Source of the DNA: Tessaracoccus antarcticus
GTDB taxonomy: Bacteria; Actinomycetota; Actinomycetes; Propionibacteriales; Propionibacteriaceae
Direction: 5' to 3'
Length of the DNA stretch: 64,000 bases
NCBI RefSeq assembly: GCF_003688855.1
Contig: NZ_REFW01000001.1
Span: forward strand, 930,001 to 994,000
Of the stretch, positions 25,703 through 33,894 are shown piece by piece. The notes beneath the pieces are model-generated. The model had not been told where the DNA came from. It did not search any database and saw nothing but the letters and a program-made list of their open reading frames with translations. Both the position numbers and the translations under genes were made by a program. How positions within the stretch are numbered: the first letter of the stretch is position 1; every line of letters begins with the position of its first letter.

Positions 25703-26817
25703 GGCAGGGCAGCGGGTCCCTTGCGCGCCGGCTGTTGGTGGGACAGAGCCTGGTGGTGCTGGGCATGACTGTGAGCATCGTCGTTGCTGCGGCGCTCGTG
25801 GGCCCCGCAGTGTTCAACGACCACATGCGTCGCGCAGGTCATGGCGACCAGCCTGATGTGCTGGAACATGCGCAGGAAGCCTTCTACTCTGCCGGGTTGC
25901 AGTCCATCGGGATCGGGCTCCTGGTTGCTGCCGTCGGAGCGCTGCTGGTGAGCGTGGTCACCACAAGGCGGCTGGGGCGTTGGTTGGACGCTCTCGGCAG
26001 AGGTGCGCTACGCGTGTCCGCGGGCCGCTACGACCAGCCGGTGCAGCTCGACGGGTCGAGCCCGGAGTTGGAGCGGGTGGCCGACGCGTTCAATGGCATG
26101 TCCGCCCAGATCCAGACGACCGAAGCACGGCGGCGCACACTGCTCACCGATGTCGCGCACGAGCTGCGAACCCCCATCGCCGCCATCGACGTCACTCTGG
26201 AAGCACTCGAGGACGGCGTGCTCATCCCGGGCCCCGACACCTATGCCACGCTCCGGGCGCAATCTGCGCGCCTGGCTCGGCTCGCCTCCGACATTCGGGA
26301 CGTGAGCACCGCAGAGGAGGGCCGTCCGCGCCTGTCACTGGAGGACATCAGCACGGCGAATGTCCTGGAGGCATTCGCACGACAGTGGACACAGCGCTTC
26401 GCGGAGGCAGGTGTGGGACTGGTGATCCCTGCCGGACCCGGCGTCACCATCCATGCGGACCGGGCACGCATCGGGCAGGTGCTGGACAACCTCCTGGCCA
26501 ATGCTCTGCGACACACCTTTTCCGGGGGGCACGTCGAGGTTCGGTGCTCCGTGAGCGACGGGCTTGTGCTGGTTGAGGTGGTGGACGATGGCGAGGGCAT
26601 CGACCCGAGAGCGTTGCCCCACGTCATGGAACGCTTCTACCGCGCCGACCCCGCCCGGTCCCGCGCTGACGGTTCCGGGACAGGAGTGGGACTGGCCATC
26701 GCGCGGGCCATCGCCCGCGCCCACGGCGGCGATCTGCAGGCGCACAGCGACGGGCCGGGAAGAGGCGCCACCTTCACTCTGTCACTGCCTTCTTCACCAA
26801 ACCTTCACCGTTCCTGA
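25699..26817 (+). CDS. Sensor histidine kinase
   Basis: 372 aa from GTG 25699 overlapping the regulator stop. Two membrane helices (about residues 12-36 and 70-93) enclose a short extracytoplasmic loop with several histidines (NDHMRRAGHGDQPDVLEHAQ), which could bind metal. HAMP and dimerisation domains follow, with the phospho-histidine His154 in DVAHELRTP. The ATPase domain shows the N box (LDNLLANALRH), G1 box (VVDDGEGID) and G2 box (GSGTGVGLAIA). It forms a two-component pair with the upstream regulator. Confidence 0.92.
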   Translation: MRQGSGSLARRLLVGQSLVVLGMTVSIVVAAALVGPAVFNDHMRRAGHGDQPDVLEHAQEAFYSAGLQSIGIGLLVAAVGALLVSVVTTRRLGRWLDALGRGALRVSAGRYDQPVQLDGSSPELERVADAFNGMSAQIQTTEARRRTLLTDVAHELRTPIAAIDVTLEALEDGVLIPGPDTYATLRAQSARLARLASDIRDVSTAEEGRPRLSLEDISTANVLEAFARQWTQRFAEAGVGLVIPAGPGVTIHADRARIGQVLDNLLANALRHTFSGGHVEVRCSVSDGLVLVEVVDDGEGIDPRALPHVMERFYRADPARSRADGSGTGVGLAIARAIARAHGGDLQAHSDGPGRGATFTLSLPSSPNLHRS

Positions 26818-26881
26818 CGAGGGATCGCTTCGACGCCGGGCACGCTGGAAACCACTTCGTCCCCGCTCCAGAGGAAACATC

Positions 26882-27535
26882 GTGAAGTCATCAACTCGTG
26901 TCGCCGCCGTGCTCGTGGGCGCCATGCTTGCCATCAGCCTCGCTGGATGCGCAGCCAACCCGCCCGCAGCCCCTGAGGCAACCACCAGCGTCCCCGCTGC
27001 CACAGCCACCTCGACCGCGTCTGTCGCACAGCCGACGAGCGATCCCCCGTCCGTCGTCGACGCAGAGCACAACGATGCCGATGTGACATTCGCCCAGATG
27101 ATGACGATCCATCACCAGGGTGCCCTGGAGATGTCAGAACTTGCCGCTCAGCAGGCCGCATCATCCGAGGTCAAGGAGGTTGCCGCGACGATCGAGGGGG
27201 CCCAACTGCCGGAAATCCAGCTGATGCAGAGCTGGCTGAGCGCGTGGGGGGAACCCGTGGAACCGGGCGGTCATGCCGGTATGGACCACGGGGGCATGGA
27301 CATGAATGGCAAGTCGCAGGAGCAGGTCATGGCCGAGCTCCAGGAGGGGACCGGCACCGAGTTTGACAACCAGTTCCTGTCGTCCATGATCGCCCACCAT
27401 GAGGGGGCCGTCGCGATGGCGGAGGAAGAATTGCGTGACGGCAACAATCCTCAGGCACTGGAACTGGCGCAACGCATCATCGACGCGCAGCAGATCGAGA
27501 TTCACCAGATGCAGGAACTCCTGCAGAACCTGTGA
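26882..27535 (+). CDS. DUF305 copper-related lipoprotein
   Basis: 217 aa from GTG 26882. A lipoprotein signal ends in ISLAGC, followed by an alanine/threonine/proline linker. Two halves each carry the DUF305 ferritin-like His-His pattern: FAQMMTIHHQGALEMSELA and FLSSMIAHHEGAVAMAEEEL. A histidine/methionine-rich linker (GGHAGMDHGGMDMNG) joins them. Family members are common in copper and silver resistance loci and are thought to bind metal outside the membrane. It lies about 65 bp after the kinase and may be a target of that two-component system. Confidence 0.88.
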   Translation: MKSSTRVAAVLVGAMLAISLAGCAANPPAAPEATTSVPAATATSTASVAQPTSDPPSVVDAEHNDADVTFAQMMTIHHQGALEMSELAAQQAASSEVKEVAATIEGAQLPEIQLMQSWLSAWGEPVEPGGHAGMDHGGMDMNGKSQEQVMAELQEGTGTEFDNQFLSSMIAHHEGAVAMAEEELRDGNNPQALELAQRIIDAQQIEIHQMQELLQNL

Positions 27536-27569
27536 CCACGCAACGACGACAGAAGGACATTGACGCACC

Positions 27570-28172
27570 ATGAACCGCGCACGCACCGCTCTCCTGACTG
27601 CTGTTTCCCTGCTCAGCCTCGGAGCCGTGGCCGGATGCTCCGCCTCAACCGGGCCGACGCCCGCACCTTCGGCGACCTCGCACACCGTCGCCGGTGACGC
27701 TGAGGCGATCCTGGCCTCGCGCGGACTTTCCGGCAAGAGCCCGCAGGAAGTTGTTGAGGCTCTGGACCAGGATCCGACTGCCCGACCGCTCCCTCTGATG
27801 GCATCGGTCCGCTACGACGAGGTGACGCTTGACGACGGCACCACCCAGGCGACGCTGCCGCTCGACGGCGACGAGTTCTACATCTCGGTGGCGCCCTATG
27901 AGAGCCGCACCCACGACTGCTACTTCCACAGCCTCGGCACCTGCCAGGGTGAGCTGACCAACACCGATGTCCACGTCACCGTCGTCTCTGAGGACGGCGA
28001 AACCCTCGTGGACGAGGACGCCACCACCTACGCCAACGGATTCGTCGGTTTCTGGGTTCCCAAGGACGTCAGTGGCACAGTCACCGTGACCAAGGACGGC
28101 AAGACCGGGGAAGTGGCCTTCTCCTCCGACAAGGAAGGTGCCACCTGCATCACGACGCTGCAGTTGGTCTGA
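27570..28172 (+). CDS. cueP: CueP-family periplasmic copper-binding lipoprotein
   Basis: 200 aa with a lipoprotein signal ending VAGC. The core contains the CueP copper-site segment THDCYFHSLGTCQGEL, and a third conserved cysteine lies near the C-terminus (GATCITTLQL). In Salmonella, CueP is the periplasmic copper-binding protein that supplies or buffers Cu. In an actinobacterium it would be anchored outside the cytoplasmic membrane. It is 34 bp downstream of the DUF305 gene and probably cotranscribed with it. Confidence 0.9.
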   Translation: MNRARTALLTAVSLLSLGAVAGCSASTGPTPAPSATSHTVAGDAEAILASRGLSGKSPQEVVEALDQDPTARPLPLMASVRYDEVTLDDGTTQATLPLDGDEFYISVAPYESRTHDCYFHSLGTCQGELTNTDVHVTVVSEDGETLVDEDATTYANGFVGFWVPKDVSGTVTVTKDGKTGEVAFSSDKEGATCITTLQLV

Positions 28173-28270
28173 CCCCCTCGGGAGTCATCACCTTGTGACG
28201 CGGCCCCGCCCAGCGATTGTTCGAGCATCGACCGCAAGCCCCTCGTTCCCGCAAGGCCCGATCCACGGGA

Positions 28271-28606
28271 TCAGCGAGGAGGCATCATCACCGTCAGCAC
28301 GAACGTGGTGTCGGTTTCTGCTTCGATGCCGTGCCGCGCGTCCGGCACCACCAGGTAGTCCATCTCGCGACCGGACCACCTGTCCTCACCGCTGGTCAGC
28401 CACAATCGGCCACTGATCACCAGCAGGGTCGCCTCACCGGGGTTGGCGTGCTCCGCCAGTGTGGTTCCCTCCCGCATGGCGATCACGGTCTGGCGAAGTT
28501 GTTTCTCATGACCGCCGAACACCGTCTGCGAGGCCCGGCCACTTGACGCCGTCGCTGCCTGTTTGGCCAGTTCACGCGACTTTGCCGCCACGTTGAGCTT
28601 GTTCAT
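28271..28606 (-). CDS. Small cupin-domain protein
   Basis: 111 aa from ATG 28606. After a helical N-terminus, a single cupin barrel is visible: EHANPGEATLLVISGRLWLTSG for the first cupin motif and VPDARHGIEAETDTTFVLTV for the second. Metal ligands are fewer than in classical cupins (one histidine in EHANPGE, one in ARHG). Similar small cupins often appear in stress loci. No enzyme activity can be assigned. The gene is divergent from the metallochaperone/P-type ATPase genes. Confidence 0.75.
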   Translation of the reverse strand: MNKLNVAAKSRELAKQAATASSGRASQTVFGGHEKQLRQTVIAMREGTTLAEHANPGEATLLVISGRLWLTSGEDRWSGREMDYLVVPDARHGIEAETDTTFVLTVMMPPR

Positions 28607-28804
28607 GGTTGAACCCTTCTGGGCGCCATCCGGGGTGGGCGTGCCACACCCACAAGGTACCGCGGTTCCCGGTGGTCCACCCTTGTCATGGCAGTTTTGT
28701 CGCCGTCGGTGAGGACGGATCCACCGACGGGTTGGGCACGTTGCGCCCCGATTCACGGATGGGCCGAGGGGTGAGCCTCATGCCGGGAGAACCCGCCAGC
28801 TGGA

Positions 28805-28820
28805 CTTGACGTTGGTCAAG
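28805..28820. promoter_or_regulatory. Inverted repeat CTTGAC-GTTG-GTCAAG, candidate metal operator
   Basis: A perfect 6-bp inverted repeat with a 4-bp centre lies about 70 bp upstream of the metallochaperone start and overlaps a TTGACG -35-like hexamer. CTTGAC/GTCAAG arms are typical of MerR-family metal operators, though no MerR gene is in the window. Confidence 0.45.
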
Positions 28821-28891
28821 GTGGCCCCGGGGCTTCTCTCGTACTTTGAAGATGTCGAACACACCAGACATCAACGAACAGGACTCAGATC

Positions 28892-29125
28892 ATGACTGCC
28901 ATCACCACCACCCACACCAGCCTCCGCGCCGAAGGCTTCTCCTGCCCCTCCTGCGTCGCCAAGATCGAGAAGCAGGTCGGCCGTCTCAAGGGCGTCGAAT
29001 CCGTGAAGGTCCATTTCGCCTCCGCGCGGATCGAGGTCGACCACGACCCGGACGTCACCTCCGTCGACGACATTGTCGCCGCGGTGGCAAGGGCGGGATA
29101 CACCGCCCGCCCCTCGGCATTCTGA
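28892..29125 (+). CDS. HMA-domain metallochaperone
   Basis: 77 aa. This is a single heavy-metal-associated ferredoxin-like domain with the metal-binding loop GFSCPSCVAKIE near residue 16 and the fold's second half (VEVDHDP-like strand, then ARAGYTA). The CPSC site binds Cu(I), Zn(II) or Cd(II) through two cysteines. In many P1B ATPases this domain is the N-terminus; here it is a separate gene 41 bp before the ATPase. It probably delivers metal to that pump. Confidence 0.88.
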   Translation: MTAITTTHTSLRAEGFSCPSCVAKIEKQVGRLKGVESVKVHFASARIEVDHDPDVTSVDDIVAAVARAGYTARPSAF

Positions 29126-29166
29126 CCCACCCCACCATCGACAACCTCACGAAGGGACGCACGGCA

Positions 29167-31173
29167 GTGAACAGTTTCCGCACGTGGCTCCACGGCAAGT
29201 GGGCCATCCCCGTCATCTCCGGCCTGCTGATCATCGCCTCCTGGGCGGTGGAACGCATCGCAGGAGGCGTGTACAACCCCATCATCACTCCGCGGTGGTG
29301 GATCGACGCCGGAACGCACGCCACCGGCGCTACGTTCTTCACCCTCGCCGATGTCTTCATGCTCGCCGCGGCGGTCGCCGCAGGCTACGGGATCATCCTC
29401 AAGGCGATCAGCGCCCTGGCGGTGAAGTACATCAGCATCGACCTGCTGGTCTCCGTCGCCGCCATCGGTGCCATCCTCATCGGCAACTTCTGGGAAGCAG
29501 CCGCGGTCACCTTCCTGTTCACCATCGGTCACGCCCTGGAGGCGGCGACGCTGAACAAGACCCGCTCAGCTCTGGCGGAACTCGTCGCGGTGGCCCCCGA
29601 TGTTGCCATCGTCATGCGTGACGGCGCTCAGGTGGAGGTCCCGGCCGCCGAGGTGCGCATGGGTGAAATCGTGCTGGTCAAGAGCGGCGCCAAGGTGCCC
29701 GTTGACGGCGAGGTCGTCTCTGGCACCGGCGCCGTCGATGAGGCATCCATCACCGGTGAGTCCATCCCCGTGGAGAAGGTCGCGTCCGACGCAGTCTTCG
29801 CCGGGACCGTCTCCCGTGGCGGCTTCCTGCAGGTGCTCGCCACGGGTGTGGGCGCAGACACGACCCTCGCCCGCATCATCCACCGCGTGGAGGAGGCGCA
29901 GGACAGCAAGGCCAAGACCCAGGCCTTCATCGATCGCTTCTCGAAGTGGTACACACCCGGTGTCATGCTGCTGGCGGTGGTGGCCGGGCTTGTCACGGGC
30001 GACATCGTGCTGGCCCTCACATTGCTGGTCATCGGGTGCCCCGGTGCGCTGGTCATCTCCATCCCGGTGGCGATCGTCGCCGGCATCGGCCGCTCCGCCC
30101 GCAACGGCATCCTCATCAAGGGCGGTGAGTACCTCGAGACCTCCGCCAAGATCTCCGCCGTTGCGGTGGACAAGACGGGCACCCTCACCAAGGGCACACC
30201 CAGCCTGACCGACATCATTGTGCTGGACGCGACGTCGAGCAGCAGCGATGTGCTTCGATGGGCAGCCGCGGCCGAGGCCGGTTCCGAGCACCCCCTGGCC
30301 CGCCCCATCCTTCAGAAAGCCGTGGACGAGGGCGTGGCGCCGCGCGGCATCCCCGGCGACGTGACACCGGTCCCCGGCAAGGGCATTGTCTCGGACGTGG
30401 ACGGCAGGCGCGTCCTGGTCGGCAACTCGGCGTTGCTGGAGGAGTACGGCATCCGCGACGATGTGGGCGCGGCCCGTCAGGCTGAGGACCTCGCCGCCCA
30501 CGGCAGGACGGCCATGATCGTGGCGGTCGAGGACAACGTCATCGGGCTCGTCGCCGTCGCTGACGAGGTCCGTGAGGATGCGGCCGAGATGGTCCGGCGC
30601 CTTCACGCCGCAGGGGTTGAGAAGGTCGTCATGCTCACCGGCGACACCCGGCTCGTGGCCGAGTCCATCGGCAGGGCCACCGGCATCGACGAGATCCACG
30701 CCAGCCTCCTGCCCGAGGACAAGCTGGATGCCGTCGCAAATCTGCAGGCCCAGGGCCACACCGTGGCGATGGTTGGCGACGGCGTGAACGACGCCCCCGC
30801 CCTGGCCATCGCCGATATCGGCGTGGCGATGGGTGCGGCCGGCTCGGCTGTCGCCGTCGAGACCGCGGACATCGCACTCATGGGCGACAACCTGCTGAAG
30901 CTGCCCGAGGCCATCAGCCTGGCCAAGCGCACCGTCACCGTCATGCAGCAGAACATGGCGATCTCGCTGATCACGGTTGTGGCGCTGCTCGTCGGTGTCT
31001 TCGCCGGCGGGGTCACGATGTCGATCGGCATGCTGGTGCACGAAGGCTCGGTACTGATCGTGATCATCAATGCGATGCGGCTGCTGCGCAACACCAAGGG
31101 CATCACCGCAATGTCCAAGGGCGAACGGGTGCCGGCAACGTCTCCGGTCACATCCGATCGGGTCGACGCCTGA
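29167..31173 (+). CDS. P1B-type heavy-metal-translocating ATPase
   Basis: 668 aa from GTG 29167, behind GAAGGGACGC; an upstream frame extension overlaps the metallochaperone and is not protein-like. Family motifs: TGES (actuator), the transmembrane metal motif GCPGALVIS (Cys about residue 291), DKTGTLTKG with the phosphorylated Asp about residue 335, EHPLA, and GDGVNDAP. The last helix pair carries MLVHEGSVLIVIINAMRLL. CPG with HEGS differs from the CPC of copper and zinc/cadmium pumps. The export substrate is therefore uncertain. It has no N-terminal metal-binding domain, consistent with the separate HMA gene. Confidence 0.92.
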   Translation: MNSFRTWLHGKWAIPVISGLLIIASWAVERIAGGVYNPIITPRWWIDAGTHATGATFFTLADVFMLAAAVAAGYGIILKAISALAVKYISIDLLVSVAAIGAILIGNFWEAAAVTFLFTIGHALEAATLNKTRSALAELVAVAPDVAIVMRDGAQVEVPAAEVRMGEIVLVKSGAKVPVDGEVVSGTGAVDEASITGESIPVEKVASDAVFAGTVSRGGFLQVLATGVGADTTLARIIHRVEEAQDSKAKTQAFIDRFSKWYTPGVMLLAVVAGLVTGDIVLALTLLVIGCPGALVISIPVAIVAGIGRSARNGILIKGGEYLETSAKISAVAVDKTGTLTKGTPSLTDIIVLDATSSSSDVLRWAAAAEAGSEHPLARPILQKAVDEGVAPRGIPGDVTPVPGKGIVSDVDGRRVLVGNSALLEEYGIRDDVGAARQAEDLAAHGRTAMIVAVEDNVIGLVAVADEVREDAAEMVRRLHAAGVEKVVMLTGDTRLVAESIGRATGIDEIHASLLPEDKLDAVANLQAQGHTVAMVGDGVNDAPALAIADIGVAMGAAGSAVAVETADIALMGDNLLKLPEAISLAKRTVTVMQQNMAISLITVVALLVGVFAGGVTMSIGMLVHEGSVLIVIINAMRLLRNTKGITAMSKGERVPATSPVTSDRVDA

Positions 31174-31299
31174 GCCTGCCCAGGGCGGGAGATGATTCGG
31201 CCATTCGCCCGAGGACACCATCCCCCGGCGTGCAGGGGCGCGCAGGGGAAGGCGGGACCCGCTGTAGCCAAGTCTACGAGCATCCCGAATCGTCGGCCG

Positions 31300-31644
31300 T
31301 CAGGCGCTCCTGGGTGCGGACAGGATGACCGCCACTCCAGCGAGGCAGAGGAGGGCGCCGGCGACATCGCAGTGGTCCGGACCGAATCCGTCAACGACCA
31401 TCCCCCAGGCCAATGATCCCGCCACGAAGACGCCGCCGTACGCGGCGAGGAATCGTCCAAAGTTCGCGTCCGGTTGGAGCGTCGCCACGACGCCGTAGAG
31501 ACCGAGGGCAATCACACCGAGGCCAATCCAGATTCACCCGCGGTGTTCCCGAACGCCCTGCCACACCAGCCATGCGCGCCCGATCTCAGCCACTGCTGCC
31601 AGGACGAACAAAAGGAGCGACCGGACGCCCAACACGCTCCTCAT
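31300..31644 (-). pseudogene. ynfA: ynfA (UPF0060) membrane protein gene broken by an in-frame stop
   Basis: Two halves of one YnfA-family protein are read in the same frame. The first ([20 protein letters not shown] to WQGVREHRG) ends at TGA 31536-31534, and the second resumes directly as [20 protein letters not shown] and runs to 31300. Family members have a tryptophan at this position (HRGWxWIG), so a single TGG to TGA change explains the break. The remaining sequence is otherwise well conserved, suggesting a recent loss, or a sequencing error. YnfA proteins are SMR-like four-helix transporters. Confidence 0.82.
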
Positions 31645-31793
31645 CCCAGCGATCAGCGAAGTTTCACTCGAAGAGGGACGCTGAAGGCATCCACGCTCCT
31701 CCGACGCCTGTGAGTCCATGTCCCCCCTGACGTCCCCACCAACGCAACAGCTGGCAGTATCAGTCCCTGACGTCTCGGTCTGGTCCGTTTCAT

Positions 31794-32543
31794 TCACACC
31801 CTGGGGTGGACCGGAGCCTGAATGATGGGGATGTCGAAGCGTGAAGCCCGTAGTGCATCAAGCATCGAGTCCGTGATGCCCGCCGTGAAGGCAGTCAGGT
31901 CAAACACTTTGAACAGGGCCTCGCGGCCGAACTTCGAGCTGTCAGCCACGAAGAAGGCCTCGCGCGCGATCGACAGCATCTGTCTCTTCACCTCGACTTC
32001 GTAGCTCGTGGAGTGATGCAGGCCATCCTCGGCAACAGTGTCACAGCCCATGATTGCCACGTCTACGCGAAGATTGGCTAGTTGTTGTACGGAGGTGGGG
32101 CCCCACATGGCGTAGGAGTCGGGCAGCAATTCTCCACCGATAAAAACGAGGTGAGCAGAGCGCCTCCGCGCGATCTCCAGCCCGATCCGCAAGTCACTGG
32201 TGACGACCGTCACCCGCTCATGCTTCAGGTGGCGAGCAACTTCAAGGGTGGTCGTACCAGTGTCCAGCAGGATCGTCTGGCCGTCCAACACCCGTTCCGC
32301 CATAGCTTTCCCGATGGCGGCCTTTTCGGGCAGATGCAGGGCTTCCTTGAAGTGATTGGGAGTCTCTGCCTGCTTCACCAGCGTCGCTCCTCCGTGCGTC
32401 CGCCGCAGAAGATCCATCGCTTCGAGCTGTGTCAGGTCGCGCCTGATGGTGGCTGGAGTGACGTCAAAACGGAGCGCAAGGTCACGGACAGATTGGAACC
32501 CCTCATCCTTTAGGACGTCGACGATCTCTGCTTGTCTGGACAT
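31794..32543 (-). CDS. DeoR-family transcriptional repressor
   Basis: 249 aa from the ATG at 32543 ([11 protein letters not shown]), preceded on its strand by GGGAG; a longer frame starting at 32609 has no family similarity at its start. The N-terminal winged helix has the DeoR signature [21 protein letters not shown] followed by THGGA. The C-terminal sugar-phosphate sensor domain shows [23 protein letters not shown] and the DSSKFG motif. It is divergent from the ABC importer/DhaKL operon and should repress it, responding to a phosphorylated intermediate, probably the product of the DhaKL kinase (inference). Confidence 0.9.
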   Translation of the reverse strand: MSRQAEIVDVLKDEGFQSVRDLALRFDVTPATIRRDLTQLEAMDLLRRTHGGATLVKQAETPNHFKEALHLPEKAAIGKAMAERVLDGQTILLDTGTTTLEVARHLKHERVTVVTSDLRIGLEIARRRSAHLVFIGGELLPDSYAMWGPTSVQQLANLRVDVAIMGCDTVAEDGLHHSTSYEVEVKRQMLSIAREAFFVADSSKFGREALFKVFDLTAFTAGITDSMLDALRASRFDIPIIQAPVHPRV

Positions 32544-32582
32544 GTTCTCCCTCAGTTTCGGTGCCACGAACACTAGCTCCAT

Positions 32583-32642
32583 GTGAACATGTCCTGTCCC
32601 AAAACGCACATTTTTTGTTAGTTTTCATACGTGAACCTGTTC
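32583..32642. promoter_or_regulatory. Repeated GTGAAC(A/C)TGT sites, candidate DeoR operators
   Basis: GTGAACATGTCC (32583-32594) and GTGAACCTGTTC (32631-32642) are direct copies 48 bp apart, between the divergent deoR gene and the importer operon. The AT-rich stretch between them (TTTTTTGTTAGTTTTCATAC) suggests promoters. Repeats in this position fit a repressor binding both sites and looping the DNA. Confidence 0.45.
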
Positions 32643-32781
32643 GTTACCAAAAATTTATGTGTGGTTTTGCTTGACGAGTACCCACAACTGGTCTAGCTTC
32701 ACTCTCAAGCAAGCAAGGTGCGTCGTCAGCGAAGATGCTGAACCCTCGCAGGCATTAACTCGTTCACGAAGGAGTCAACGA

Positions 32782-33825
32782 ATGACACGCAAGTATCTAC
32801 TTCGGGGTGGCGCACTGGTCGCCGGCCTGTCGTTGGCGCTGACCGGGTGTGGCACCGTCGGTGAAACGTCACCCACCCCCGGCCAGTCCACCGATGGTGC
32901 CAGCAGCGGCGATGTGGTGATGGTGACAGTCGTCAAAGCGCAGACCATCCCCTGGTTTCAGCGTATGGAGCAGGGGGTCAAAGCCTTTGCTGAGCGCACA
33001 GGCATCGATGCACGCCAAGAAGGAGCTGACGACGTCAGTCCCGAGAAGCAAGTGCAGATTGTCCAGGATCTGATCGCACAGAAACCAACCGCCATCACAG
33101 TGGTTCCCAACTCACCGGAGGCACTCGAGAGCGTTCTGACGCAGGCTCGGGAGCAGGGAATCATTGTTGTCTCACATGAGGCCACCGGCATCAAGAACGT
33201 CGACGTTGACATCGAGGCCTTCGACAACGTGGCCTACGGGTCGGACATCATGAAGAACCTCGGTGAGTGCACCGGGGGCAAGGGTGAGTACGTCCAGTTC
33301 GTCGGCGGTCTGACCGCGAAGACCCACATGGAGTGGGTGGGGGCTGCTTACGATTACCAGCAGGAGAAGTTCCCGGAGATGAAGCGTGTCGAGACCCCGA
33401 TCGAGAGCACCGATGATCAGGACACGGCCTACCAGCGCGCCAAGGAATTGCTTGCGAAGTACCCGAACCTCGCAGCCTTCCAGGGGTCTGCGGGCAACGA
33501 TGTGCCCGGCATCGCCCGCGCCGTTCAGGAAGCAGGTCTGGAGGACAAGGTCTGCGTGATGGGGACTTCGATCCCGTCGGTGGCCAACCAGTACCTGGCC
33601 GACGGCTCCATCGACAAGATCTTCTTCTGGGACCCAGCCCTGGCAGGCGAGGCACAGTTGCAGATTGCCAAGATTCTGCATGAGGGAGGCAAGATCGCCG
33701 CCGGCACAGACCTCGGTATTGAGGGATACAACGACTTGCAGCCGATGGAGGGCTTCGACAATGTGTTCGTCGGGGCTGCCCAGGTCGCAGCCGACGCGGA
33801 AGCCGCAAAACAGTTCGACTTCTGA
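32782..33825 (+). CDS. Sugar-binding lipoprotein of a ribose-type ABC importer
   Basis: 347 aa from ATG 32782 with GAAGGAG upstream. A lipoprotein signal ends in LALTGC. The mature protein is a periplasmic-binding type I fold of the RhaS/LsrB/ribose class: VTVVKAQTIPWFQRMEQG, the hinge QKPTAITVVPNSPEALESVL and GNDVPGIARAVQEAGLEDKV. It feeds the ATPase and two permeases encoded next. The substrate is probably a small polyol or ketose phosphorylated by the downstream DhaKL-like kinase (inference). Confidence 0.9.
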   Translation: MTRKYLLRGGALVAGLSLALTGCGTVGETSPTPGQSTDGASSGDVVMVTVVKAQTIPWFQRMEQGVKAFAERTGIDARQEGADDVSPEKQVQIVQDLIAQKPTAITVVPNSPEALESVLTQAREQGIIVVSHEATGIKNVDVDIEAFDNVAYGSDIMKNLGECTGGKGEYVQFVGGLTAKTHMEWVGAAYDYQQEKFPEMKRVETPIESTDDQDTAYQRAKELLAKYPNLAAFQGSAGNDVPGIARAVQEAGLEDKVCVMGTSIPSVANQYLADGSIDKIFFWDPALAGEAQLQIAKILHEGGKIAAGTDLGIEGYNDLQPMEGFDNVFVGAAQVAADAEAAKQFDF

Positions 33826-33894
33826 CAGTTCCTGATCTTGGGGGCGTCCGGCGGAGAACCGCTGTGCGCCCTCAAGGCCTTGAGGAGTGCATTT

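Noticed and set aside
28846..31173. A single fused metallochaperone-ATPase gene of 775 codons
   Set aside because: The HMA domain is in a different reading frame. The upstream part of the long frame is not protein-like, and a GTG at 29167 has a good ribosome binding site and matches the start of homologous pumps.
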